Shown here in pieces: positions 25,109-32,840 of a stretch of 64,000 bases of DNA; position 1 is the first letter of the stretch; every line of letters begins with the position of its first letter. Both the position numbers and the translations under genes were made by a program. The stretch is taken from assembly GCA_014801075.1 (NCBI GenBank), contig JAAVEW010000023.1:89374-153373 (forward strand), read 5' to 3'. The notes below the pieces were generated by a model. It saw only the letters and a program-made list of their open reading frames with translations, made no database searches and was not told the origin of the DNA. The DNA comes from Barnesiella sp. (GTDB taxonomy: Bacteria > Bacteroidota > Bacteroidia > Bacteroidales > Muribaculaceae).

Positions 25109-26393
25109 CAAGTAGGAAATTGACGGTGTAGTCAATCAGCTGGCCACCCATCAGTATCAGTATTGCCGAGGTGGGGAGCATGAGGCGGCCGAAATCGTTT
25201 TGCGCATAGAGTAATACCGACAGCAGGCTGCCACCTCCGAGCATGAGTATCAGGAAGTTGACGAGCGAGAAGCGCCGGCGCACTATCCATATCGCTACGA
25301 AAGCGATGGTATAAAGCATGACTACCAGGTCGTTACAGATATTTTTAACCGGACCCTGAGCGTGGAAACTGTCGACGATTCGCTTCACGATGTTGCTGTA
25401 CCACACGTCGGGATGCTCATGTTTCACCCGCGCGGCGTATCGGTCAATGTCGCTGTAATTCATAATGCAACTGTCGACAAGTATATCAAACTCAGTGTAT
25501 TGCATGAGTATGTATTGCTCGGAAAGTCGGTCGCCCTCCTTCCGGTGGCTCTGCATCACGCGCAGCGCCTCGGGGTTGTCTGCGAGCAGCTCGGGGTATA
25601 TGTCGTTGAACTCGCGCGCCATGTAGTAGTTATTGACTATCGACACGGTGGAGATGGTGGAAACACCCGTGCGGCTTTCCATCTCGTCGACATACAGTTT
25701 GTAGACAACGCCGGTGGGTATGAGCGTCAGCAGCAGCCACAGCACCTGACGGCGATATTTCTTCATGAACACCCCGGTCACGGCGAGTCCTACGATAGCC
25801 ATAGCGAGAATAAGGAGCGACGGCCGCAGCATGATTTCAGTCAGTGTAAGCAGCGCTATTGCAACGCCGTAGCCGAGCCGCGCACGTTGCAGGAATCGCC
25901 ACACGCAGTAGGTCCACAACGACGTCAGGCTGAATGCAAGCGCCTCAGTACCAAGCAGATTTAAGGTGTTGACAATGGGGTAGAACAGGAAGTAGAGAAA
26001 GATGGTGAACCATGCCACGCGGCGGTTGGAGATGACGCTGCGTATCATGCGGCTGAACGGTATGCCGCACGCATAGAACACCACGGTCTGCAGCAATAGG
26101 GGGAACAACGCCCAGTGCTCCTGCCCGAAAATCAGTCGGCCCAGGCCGATTACGGCGGGGTAGAGCGGCGTACGGAACGTGTCGATGTCGCCGTGGCGGG
26201 TGCATCCGTTCCATGCTCCGATGTAGGACGGAGTGTCGGCGTTGTAGACCAGACCTTTAAGAGCTATTATGGCCGCAAGCATCAGTAGGCTCAGGGCTAT
26301 GGCTACGCAGAGCGGATTGAATCCCTGAAGCCAACGCAGCGCGCGGTTGCTTGATATATTGCTGTTTGTATCGATCATATCAGTAGATGTCAA
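25089..26393 (-). CDS. Polytopic membrane protein, GT-C glycosyltransferase-like
   Basis: A 434-residue protein with about ten hydrophobic helices, starting after a 30-residue polar N terminus. The first periplasmic loop holds YNADTPSYIGAWNG, and later FRTPLYPAVIGLGRLIFG: an Asp-containing motif and a P-x-Y-P-type motif reminiscent of PMT/ArnT-like GT-C enzymes that use polyprenyl-linked sugars. A soluble loop between helices (about 230-345) is rich in charged residues. It might move a sugar to a lipid or protein. I do not recognise a named family. Its 3' end overlaps the carbonic anhydrase 3' end by 20 bases on the opposite strand. Confidence 0.6.
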   Translation of the reverse strand: MTSTDMIDTNSNISSNRALRWLQGFNPLCVAIALSLLMLAAIIALKGLVYNADTPSYIGAWNGCTRHGDIDTFRTPLYPAVIGLGRLIFGQEHWALFPLLLQTVVFYACGIPFSRMIRSVISNRRVAWFTIFLYFLFYPIVNTLNLLGTEALAFSLTSLWTYCVWRFLQRARLGYGVAIALLTLTEIMLRPSLLILAMAIVGLAVTGVFMKKYRRQVLWLLLTLIPTGVVYKLYVDEMESRTGVSTISTVSIVNNYYMAREFNDIYPELLADNPEALRVMQSHRKEGDRLSEQYILMQYTEFDILVDSCIMNYSDIDRYAARVKHEHPDVWYSNIVKRIVDSFHAQGPVKNICNDLVVMLYTIAFVAIWIVRRRFSLVNFLILMLGGGSLLSVLLYAQNDFGRLMLPTSAILILMGGQLIDYTVNFLLVSTRLR

Positions 26394-26429
26394 ATTCTAT
26401 CTGTTTTCCTGATTCTAAATTATATCCGT

Positions 26430-26486
26430 TATATCATATATTCACAACGAGTATTCACAACGAGTATATCATATATTCACGACGAG
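26430..26486. repeat. 22-base direct repeat at the end of the antiporter gene
   Basis: TATATCATATATTCACAACG-AG at 26430-26451 and again at 26465-26486 with one mismatch; a partial copy (TATTCACAACGAG, 26452-26464) lies between. The second copy includes the last codons and stop of the antiporter gene (26469). Confidence 0.75.
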
Positions 26487-27443
26487 ATAGGTGATATAGC
26501 CCGCGTAGCAGAGCGCGAATACCGCTCCTTCGGCGCGTGTGATGGTGCGGCGTCCGAAGAGCCAGCCGCAGGTGAGGAAGAGCAGCGATGCGCCCATAAG
26601 TGTCAGCAGGTCAACGTTGCCGATGCCTCCTAACGCTACGGGGTGGACGGTGGCCGTCGTTCCCAATACCAGGAATATGTTGAAAATGTTGGAACCTATG
26701 ACGTTGCCCACGGCCATCGACGTGCGACCCTTGCGCGCCGCCACGATTGAGGTGGCGAGTTCGGGGAGCGATGACCCGGCGGCGGCGATGGTCAGTCCGA
26801 TTACGGCATCGCTGATACCCATCATCGAGGCTATGCCCGATGCTCCTGATACGAAGCGGTCACCACCGATTATGAGCATTGCAAGACCGCCGGCTACCCA
26901 TATGACGGCTTTGAGCGGTTTAAACTCTTTCTTCGCGGCGTTGTCGGCGGCGAGTGGTTCGTCGGGCCCTGCATTTTTTGCGGCCGCGAAGGTGTACCAC
27001 ATGAATATGCCGAAGAAAATCAGCAATATAAGTCCTTCGGCACGCGATACTGTGGCCGTTGCGTCGCCGTCGAGCAGCGGCGTGTTACCGAGAATGAGCA
27101 GTACGAGTGACGATATTATCATCATCGGTATCTCGCGGGTCATGACGGTGCGCTCTATCACTATGGGGCGCACTATCGCCGTGATACCTACGATGGCAAG
27201 TATATTGAATGTGTTGGACCCCACCACATTACCTATCGCCATGCCGGAGTTGCCGTTGATGGCTGACAGCACGGAGATGACGAGTTCGGGGGTGGAAGTG
27301 CCGAATGCTACGACCGTCAGACCGACCACGAGGTCGGAGATACCAAGTCGGCGGGCTATGGCCGACGCTCCGTCGGTAAGGGCGTTGGCGCCGACAAGTA
27401 TCAGCACCAATCCAACTACTATATATATAATATCGAGAAACAT
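26469..27443 (-). CDS. Calcium/sodium antiporter (CaCA family, YrbG-like)
   Basis: A 324-residue membrane protein with two inverted alpha repeats: alpha-1 (about 22-75, LTVVAFGTSTPELVISVLSA, then GNVVGSNTFNI) and alpha-2 (about 195-260, LTIAAAGSSLPELATSIVAA, then GNVIGSNIFNIFLV). Both carry the ion-binding Glu in the GTSTPE / GSSLPE motifs and the GSNxFNI helices. It should export Ca2+ in exchange for Na+ across the inner membrane. About 10 helices, normal size. The C terminus is short and its last codons lie inside a direct repeat. Confidence 0.92.
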   Translation of the reverse strand: MFLDIIYIVVGLVLILVGANALTDGASAIARRLGISDLVVGLTVVAFGTSTPELVISVLSAINGNSGMAIGNVVGSNTFNILAIVGITAIVRPIVIERTVMTREIPMMIISSLVLLILGNTPLLDGDATATVSRAEGLILLIFFGIFMWYTFAAAKNAGPDEPLAADNAAKKEFKPLKAVIWVAGGLAMLIIGGDRFVSGASGIASMMGISDAVIGLTIAAAGSSLPELATSIVAARKGRTSMAVGNVIGSNIFNIFLVLGTTATVHPVALGGIGNVDLLTLMGASLLFLTCGWLFGRRTITRAEGAVFALCYAGYITYLVVNI

Positions 27444-27472
27444 AATGAAGTTAGTGTTTTAAAGGTTGGGGA

Positions 27473-27632
27473 GTGCGGCCGAGGACGAGCATTGCTTTGT
27501 GGGGGTGTGCGGCCGAGGACGGCCCCACCACGGTGTTGAGCATTGCTTTGTGGGAAGTGCGGCCGGGGACGGCCCCACCACGTTGTTTGAGCATTGCTTT
27601 GTGGGAAGTGCGGCCGAGGACGGCCCCACCAC
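27473..27632. repeat. Type A GC-rich tandem repeat, three full units and one partial
   Basis: The 25-base core begins GTGCGGCCGAGGACGGCC and ends CCACCAC. Full cores lie at 27507-27531, 27557-27581 (one change) and 27608-27632; a truncated core is at 27473-27487. Linkers all contain AGCATTGCTTTGTGGG, giving a unit of about 50-51 bases. A fifth, identical core lies at 53556-53580. The core holds a GGCCG/CGGCC hairpin. Short open frames through this region are artefacts. Confidence 0.9.
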
Positions 27633-27648
27633 GGTGTGCGGTAGCCCA

Positions 27649-27686
27649 ATTATGAATTATGAATTATGCATTATGAATTATGAATT
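27649..27686. repeat. ATTATGA-type microsatellite at the end of the PduO gene
   Basis: Five tandem AATTATGA-like units run into the PduO gene (stop 27671), so its last codons (IHNS) come from the repeat. A second array lies at 53719-53760 before the alcohol dehydrogenase gene. Confidence 0.75.
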
Positions 27687-28234
27687 GCGGCAGTCCAAGG
27701 GATGTCGCCTATGCCGGCGATGAAGTTGCAGTGGCGGCTGAGTATGAACAGGTAGTCGCTGAGGCGGTTGATGTAGCGGAGCACGGCGGGGTCGACTTCG
27801 TTGCTGAAATCAAGAATGCGGCGCTCGGCACGGCGGGCAACGGCGCGGGCCACGTGGGCGGCGGCGGCCGATGCAACCCCCTGCGGCAACACGAAGCAAC
27901 GGAGCGCGGGCACTTCGGCGTCGAGCGCGTCGATGGTTTGCTCCAGAGTGGCGAGCGAGGCGTCGAGCCGGGGAGTGAGCCGGAGGGTCATCTCCTCGTT
28001 GCCTGCTGCGAGATAGCTGCCTATGTCGAAGAGACGGGCCTGAATGTCGGTGAGCAGCGTGCGGTCGTCGGCGGTCAGCGGGTCGGAGGCAATGAGCACA
28101 CCGATGAAAGAGTTGAGTTCGTCGACAGTGCCGTAGGCCTCGATACGGGCCGAGTTCTTGGCCACGCGTGTCCCGTCGACGAGCGACGTAGTGCCCTTGT
28201 CGCCGGTGCGGGTGTAGAGAGCTGATTTTTTCAT
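27671..28234 (-). CDS. Cob(I)alamin adenosyltransferase, PduO type
   Basis: A 187-residue PduO-type ATP:cob(I)alamin adenosyltransferase. The N-terminal ATP-binding signature is YTRTGDKGTTSLVDGTRVAK (about 7-26), followed by RIEAYGTVDELNSFIG; the C-terminal helices have ARAVARRAERRIL and NRLSDYLFILSRHCN. It adds the adenosyl group to corrinoid to make coenzyme B12. The start overlaps the stop of the upstream CorC-like gene (28231-28234). The last residues (IHNS) are encoded by the microsatellite, so the C terminus may have been changed by its growth. No B12 biosynthesis genes are visible nearby. Confidence 0.92.
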   Translation of the reverse strand: MKKSALYTRTGDKGTTSLVDGTRVAKNSARIEAYGTVDELNSFIGVLIASDPLTADDRTLLTDIQARLFDIGSYLAAGNEEMTLRLTPRLDASLATLEQTIDALDAEVPALRCFVLPQGVASAAAAHVARAVARRAERRILDFSNEVDPAVLRYINRLSDYLFILSRHCNFIAGIGDIPWTAAIHNS

Positions 28235-29514
28235 TGGTCGTTCTTTTCTGATTCCAGCTCGGTGACGGCGATAAGTTCCAGTCGGGTAGCGCTTTTCTTG
28301 ATAATCTCGAAGCGGAGATTGTCGAGAATGATTACTTCGCCCTCCTCGGGGATAGCCCCGGTGGTGTGGAGGATGTAGCCCATAAGAGTCTGGTATTCAT
28401 CGTCCTCGGGTATGTCGAGATGGAAAGTGTCGTTGAGAGTGGTGATTTCGATGCGGCCCGAGAACTCGTAGGAGCCGTCGGGGAGTCGTCGGGCGGTCAG
28501 GCGCGCGTGGTCATGCTCGTCCTGAATGTCGCCGAAAATCTCCTCCACGAGGTCCTCGAGAGTGACCATGCCCGAGGTGCCTCCAAACTCGTCGACCACG
28601 ATAGCCATAGAGCGCTTTTCGGAGAGCATGCGGCGCATCATCTTGTTGGCGAGCACCGTTTCGGGCGCGAAAATCACCTCCTTGAGGCGGGTGCGCCAGT
28701 CAACGTCGGTGTGGAAAAGTTCCGACACGTGTATGTAACCGAGGATATTGTCGATATCCTCCTTATAAACAATGATTTTGGAGCGGCCCGACGACACGAA
28801 GAGGCGGCACAGCTCGTCGCGGTCAACGCGGTCGATGTCGACGGCAAAAATCTCGTTGCGCGGCGTCATGCAGTCGCGCAGGTGGGTGTTGGAAAAGTCG
28901 AGCGCGTTGTGGAATATCTTCACCTCGTTCTCCACCGTCTCCTTCTTCTCCTCCACGTCGTCGATGGTGCGTTCGAGATACTGGTTGAGGTCGCCTACTG
29001 AGAGAAGTCCTGAAGCGGCCTGCTCGTCGCTCACGCCGAAAAGGCGCATCAGCGAGCGCGACAGCCAAGTGGTGAAAAGCGATATGGGATAGAGGATTGC
29101 GTAGATTACGAGCATGGGCAACGCGAAGAATTTGAGCGACGCGTTGGGGTTGATGCGGAAGGTGGTCTTGGGCAGGAACTCGCCGGCAAGGAGTATCACG
29201 CCGGTCGATACGAGTGTCTGTATTATCAGCACGGCAAACTCGCCCATGCCGGCATCGATGAGCGGCTGTTCAAGAAACTTGGCGAAGCCCATACCGTAGA
29301 TGACAAGGGCTATATTGTTGCCTACCAGGATAGTGGAGATGAAAAACTCGGAGTGGCGGTAGAATATGTTGAGCGCGCGGCTTATGGGCCCTCCCTTGTT
29401 GACGTCGAGTTCGGTGCGCACCCTGTCGGCGGTGACAAATGCAATCTCGACACCTGAGAAGAGCGCCGAGAAGATGAGTGAGACAAGCGTGATGATTATC
29501 CAGATGAAGTCCAT
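28231..29514 (-). CDS. CorC/HlyC-type membrane protein (DUF21-CBS-CorC_HlyC)
   Basis: A 427-residue protein. An N-terminal DUF21 membrane domain (about 1-170, four helices; AFVTADRVRTELDVNKGG follows helix 1) precedes two CBS domains (about 205-325, with MTPRNEIFAVDI and VVDEFGGTSGMVTLEDLVEE) and a C-terminal CorC_HlyC transporter-associated domain (about 340-420). These proteins are linked to Mg2+/Co2+ efflux or membrane-ion homeostasis; in flavobacteria a relative is GldE. There is no gld neighbour here. It overlaps PduO by four bases and follows lptC by 12, so LptC, CorC-like and PduO are likely one operon. Confidence 0.85.
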   Translation of the reverse strand: MDFIWIIITLVSLIFSALFSGVEIAFVTADRVRTELDVNKGGPISRALNIFYRHSEFFISTILVGNNIALVIYGMGFAKFLEQPLIDAGMGEFAVLIIQTLVSTGVILLAGEFLPKTTFRINPNASLKFFALPMLVIYAILYPISLFTTWLSRSLMRLFGVSDEQAASGLLSVGDLNQYLERTIDDVEEKKETVENEVKIFHNALDFSNTHLRDCMTPRNEIFAVDIDRVDRDELCRLFVSSGRSKIIVYKEDIDNILGYIHVSELFHTDVDWRTRLKEVIFAPETVLANKMMRRMLSEKRSMAIVVDEFGGTSGMVTLEDLVEEIFGDIQDEHDHARLTARRLPDGSYEFSGRIEITTLNDTFHLDIPEDDEYQTLMGYILHTTGAIPEEGEVIILDNLRFEIIKKSATRLELIAVTELESEKNDQ

Positions 29515-29526
29515 AATTGATGTCGG

Positions 29527-30438
29527 TTACTTTTTAGAGGGGGAGGTTTTTGGGGCGGGTGTGGCTTTTTGCGGAGCGGATGACGCCGACTGCGCGGGCT
29601 GCGCCACGGGGCGACCCGGTTGCGCACCTGTCGAGGGCTGTTGCGTAGCGGGTTGCAGGCGGTTGGTTACGTCAACCGGCTTGGGATTGTTCTGCCCTTC
29701 GACATGTCCGCCGGGTAGCACGTGGGGCGGCGCGGGAGCCGGGGCGTAGCCGTCGCGCGGGCGTGGCGGACGGCGGCGCAGTTCGCCGGTTGCCAGAGTG
29801 TCGGGCACGGTGGCCGCCGAGTCGGAGGGAGCCTCCTCGCTGCGGTCGCGGTTGAGTTCGGCCGCGGGTATTATCATTGACGGGCGGTAGACTTCGTATT
29901 CCGAGATGCGTTCGTCTGACACGAAGCCGTAGCCCTCGATTATCTTGTCGGACTTTTCGATGTGGATGAATGAGTCGGAGTACATCTTGTGCTCGGCGGT
30001 GTTCCAGAACAGGTGCTGGGTGACGAAGCGGTCGCCCGACTCGTTGTTGATGCGCACGTTGCCGATGAGTTCCCACAGTTTGGGCACGCTGAGATATACG
30101 GCCGAGTCACATTCGAAGGTGGATATGATGTTCATATCGTTGTCAAACTTCTCGCCGTAGATGCCTTCGGGAAACTTCCAGTTGGGTTCCTTGGCCTCGT
30201 CGTAGATGTACCATTTGGTGGCCTCGATGTAGTAGCGCACGTAGCCCGAGTCGGAGACGTAGGAGGTGGCATCGTCGGTAAACATCGTCGGCGTCGTCTC
30301 CGGGTCGTAGTCGATTTCAGCGAAATGTTCCTGCTCCGGTTCGTGTGTGGTGAAGGCTACGACGGCTGCTGCGGCAATGATAATCAGTGCCCACCATCGT
30401 TTTTTCTGCGGCAGAAATTTCTTCAGTGATTTCGACAT
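29527..30438 (-). CDS. lptC: LPS export protein LptC with a Pro/Ala-rich tail
   Basis: A 303-residue protein with one N-terminal transmembrane helix (about 15-30, ALIIIAAAAVVAF) and a periplasmic LptC-fold domain (about 45-200): repeated short strands such as YYIEATKWYIYDEAKEPNWKF and NVRINNESGDRFVTQHLFW, resembling the LptC/LptA jellyroll. It passes LPS from LptBFG to LptA. E. coli LptC has about 190 residues; the last 100 here are a Pro/Ala/Gln-rich disordered tail (APAPPHVLPGG, then PSTGAQPGRP). Start lies downstream of an outer-membrane protein gene in the coaX unit. Confidence 0.85.
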   Translation of the reverse strand: MSKSLKKFLPQKKRWWALIIIAAAAVVAFTTHEPEQEHFAEIDYDPETTPTMFTDDATSYVSDSGYVRYYIEATKWYIYDEAKEPNWKFPEGIYGEKFDNDMNIISTFECDSAVYLSVPKLWELIGNVRINNESGDRFVTQHLFWNTAEHKMYSDSFIHIEKSDKIIEGYGFVSDERISEYEVYRPSMIIPAAELNRDRSEEAPSDSAATVPDTLATGELRRRPPRPRDGYAPAPAPPHVLPGGHVEGQNNPKPVDVTNRLQPATQQPSTGAQPGRPVAQPAQSASSAPQKATPAPKTSPSKK

Positions 30439-30531
30439 ATTTTAATGCGGGCGCACAAGCGTGTGTGCGTTCCTGTTGTATATGTTCCTGTAATCCCGTA
30501 TATACTCCTATATATATCTGTATATAAAGTA

Positions 30532-31800
30532 TTACATAATCTTGTTTTGCCAGAACCAAAGCTCGTTGAAGTTGATGCCGAGCGTCACCTGGAAGTAGTT
30601 CTCGGTAACGAGTTTCATAGGCGATGACTGGCGGTGGCGGTACTCGAAGCCGAGGTTGACCACGGTCTTGGTGAAGCGGTTGATGGTCGTGGGGAGCCCG
30701 AAACCGAACGACACGCCGATATCCTTGACATTGTTGTCGCCCACCATGATGTAGTCATGGTTGTAGAGCGCACCCACGCGGTAGCGCACTCGCTGCAGGT
30801 AGCTGCCGCGGGCATCGGGCATGTATTGCAAACCGAGGTTCACTTTCCAGCGGTTGTCAAACTTAGTGGCCTCGAAGCCCTCTATTGTGCCCACCTTGGC
30901 GTCGCGCCAGGGCTGGTAGGTGAAGTCGACTTCGGCCATCAGTTTGTTGTTCCACTGGTAGTTGAGGCCCACGCCGTAGGTCGCGGGGCGGGAGTAGTTG
31001 CCGTTGAGATGCTGGTAGCCGATGGTGTCGGGCTTGGAAGAGGTGTTGCTCACGTCGTAATATACGCCGTAAGTCTTGCCGCGGAAATCCTTGCCGGGGG
31101 AGTAGACCACACCGATGGTGGCGCGGTTGCGCGCGCCTATGTTCCATGAATACTGGGCGCCGAAACGCAGGTAGTAGTCACGTATCTGGAGCACTTTCTC
31201 AAAGAGTGTTGTCGATGAGTTGCTGGTGGTCAGGTAGGTGTCGTTGATGAGATTGCCGAAGAGGTAGGAGATGTTGGCACCGATGGTGAATCCCTTGAAG
31301 AGGCGTCCGCTGACACCGACGTAGAGTTCGTTGATGGTACCGCTGCCCTGGTGGGCCTCCTCGCCGTTGACTATCTCCTCGCCGAATGCGTAGCCCGACT
31401 CGGAGTAGGGGAGGAAGCCAACGCTGCCACCCATGTATTTGCCGAGGGGGAACTGTATGTTGAGGTAGTCGAGACCGCCGGTCAGCTTGTTGCCTGACTC
31501 GGAGCCCTGCTTGAGGTTGACGCTCTTGAGGTCGACGCCCATGTCGAAAAGGAATGTGAGGGTGTCGATAGCGGCGTATGAGGCCGGGTTCATGGAGTTG
31601 ATCTGACGGCCGTTGTTCATACCGTAGCCCACACCTCCCATAGCGCGCTGTGCCGAGGTGGCATGGTCGTTGAGCATACCGTAGCCGAAGCGTGAGTAGG
31701 GTGACACTACGTTGTCCTGAGCCTTGGCAGTCATGGAGCAGATGGCCATGAGCGCCACGAGGGCCGTCATAAATACCGTATTATTGCGGATTGATTTCAT
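30532..31800 (-). CDS. Outer-membrane beta-barrel protein of the coaX-lptC cluster
   Basis: A 422-residue protein with signal peptide (1-28, ending AKAQ). The mature part starts DNVVSPYSRFGYGMLNDHAT, then AQRAMGGVGYGMNNGRQINS, and contains many amphipathic strands, as in FadL/PorV-like barrels; the C terminus ends in alternating hydrophobic residues (QVTLGINFNELWFWQNKIM). Homologues with this opening lie next to coaX in other Bacteroidales, from memory. It may carry hydrophobic substrates or be a T9SS-like accessory. The frame is open to 31866, but the ATG at 31800 gives a proper signal and a 20-base overlap with coaX. Confidence 0.7.
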   Translation of the reverse strand: MKSIRNNTVFMTALVALMAICSMTAKAQDNVVSPYSRFGYGMLNDHATSAQRAMGGVGYGMNNGRQINSMNPASYAAIDTLTFLFDMGVDLKSVNLKQGSESGNKLTGGLDYLNIQFPLGKYMGGSVGFLPYSESGYAFGEEIVNGEEAHQGSGTINELYVGVSGRLFKGFTIGANISYLFGNLINDTYLTTSNSSTTLFEKVLQIRDYYLRFGAQYSWNIGARNRATIGVVYSPGKDFRGKTYGVYYDVSNTSSKPDTIGYQHLNGNYSRPATYGVGLNYQWNNKLMAEVDFTYQPWRDAKVGTIEGFEATKFDNRWKVNLGLQYMPDARGSYLQRVRYRVGALYNHDYIMVGDNNVKDIGVSFGFGLPTTINRFTKTVVNLGFEYRHRQSSPMKLVTENYFQVTLGINFNELWFWQNKIM

Positions 31801-32509
31801 TATATTGTAATATTCTGTTAAGACCTCTGTTGACGAGCAGCGGGCACAGCTTGGCGTCGATGTCAAGTGCGCGGGCCACTTTTTCGCTCCATCCGCCGGT
31901 AAGGAGCGTCAGCCCCTCGCCGCCGAGCAGCGTATGATAATATTTCACTTCGGCTACCACTCCGTAGAAAGCTCCGGCACGCATGGCCGAGTCGGTGGAG
32001 TAGCCGCAGACAGGAGTATCGCCGGCGCTTGCCACGTCGGGCAAAGCCTTGGTGAAGGTGAACATGGCGCGCAGGCGCATGCCTATGCCGGGCGCGATGT
32101 TGCCCCCGAGGAAGTTGCCGTCGGCGTCGATACGGTCGTAGGTGACGCAGGTGCCGATATCGGCCACGAGCAGTTCCCTGCCCGGGTAAAGGGTGAAGGC
32201 ACCCACGGCTGCGGCTATGCGGTCAACGCCGAGTGTGAGCGGCGTGGCGTAGCGGTTGCCTATGGGCAGCGGGGTGGAGGCGGTGAGTGTCAGCAGTTTC
32301 ACTCCACGCTTTGCAAGCATCTCCTCAAGCCCGTCGACGTCGCCGGCGACAGTGCATATCGCGGCCCTGTCGAATGTGAGCTCACCGACGGCACGCAGCA
32401 GCGTGGCGTTGTCGGCATTGAAGAGTGTCGAGGTGGCGACAGGCTCGGAGCCTTCCCAAAGAACCAGTTTGGTGGTGGTATTCCCTCGGTCTATTGTGAG
32501 ATTTATCAT
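31781..32509 (-). CDS. coaX: Type III pantothenate kinase
   Basis: A 242-residue ASKHA-fold kinase. Motifs: DRGNTTTK (residues 7-14, phosphate 1; the usual DxGNT with Arg at x), GVDRIAAAVGA (about 95-105) and ADIGTCVTYDRID (about 116-128), then GGNIAPGIGMRLRAM. It makes 4'-phosphopantothenate, the first step to CoA, using ATP and a monovalent cation. It is the first gene of a unit with the barrel protein, lptC, CorC-like and PduO. A -7 box (32610-32603) and a structured leader lie upstream. Confidence 0.93.
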   Translation of the reverse strand: MINLTIDRGNTTTKLVLWEGSEPVATSTLFNADNATLLRAVGELTFDRAAICTVAGDVDGLEEMLAKRGVKLLTLTASTPLPIGNRYATPLTLGVDRIAAAVGAFTLYPGRELLVADIGTCVTYDRIDADGNFLGGNIAPGIGMRLRAMFTFTKALPDVASAGDTPVCGYSTDSAMRAGAFYGVVAEVKYYHTLLGGEGLTLLTGGWSEKVARALDIDAKLCPLLVNRGLNRILQYNEINPQ

Positions 32510-32602
32510 TGATATTGCATGTTACCCGCTCCCCCTTGCGGGGTTACGGCCGGCATCCCGAAAGTTGCCGGGGGTTAACGTGACTGTTTCAAATTCAACC
32601 GA

Positions 32603-32610
32603 CAAAGTTA
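32603..32610 (-). promoter_or_regulatory. Promoter -7 box ahead of coaX
   Basis: TAACTTTG on the minus strand; a TTG 16 bases upstream is a little close. The leader (about 88 bases) contains CCGGCA...TGCCGG and CCCCGCAAGGGG hairpins. Confidence 0.5.
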
Positions 32611-32707
32611 ATAAAATTGATTAATTCAACTCTAAAAAAATCGTTAATATTATCAAAGTATATTATAATTTGTGTCGGAATAAGAAAAAACTTCGGTTTA
32701 GTTGTTA

Positions 32708-32715
32708 TATCTTTG
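32708..32715 (+). promoter_or_regulatory. Promoter -7 box ahead of the DEAD-box helicase gene
   Basis: TATCTTTG, 125 bases before the ATG, followed by an AT-rich leader. No clear -33 element. Confidence 0.5.
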
Positions 32716-32840
32716 CATGATGTTTAATCCGGTTTTTATCGTGATTGAATAATCATGGTAAATAAATGTAGTTGCGATTGTGATATTTTTCAATTTTATC
32801 GTTGCTGCAAATTATCGGAAATATAAAAAAAATCAAAAAT

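Larger units (their letters stand above)
32510..32840. other. 331-base divergent region between coaX and the helicase gene
   Basis: Carries the two opposite -7 boxes above, the two coaX leader hairpins (about 32530-32575) and an AT-rich leader for the helicase (32716-32840). No further gene seen. Confidence 0.65.

Noticed and set aside
27419..27649. 76-residue minus-strand frame with repeated GRPRPHFPQSNA
   Set aside because: Entirely translated type A repeat DNA.
28231..29514. Naming the CorC-like gene gldE
   Set aside because: No gliding-motility neighbours such as gldD; the domain order is equally that of ordinary CorC/HlyC proteins.
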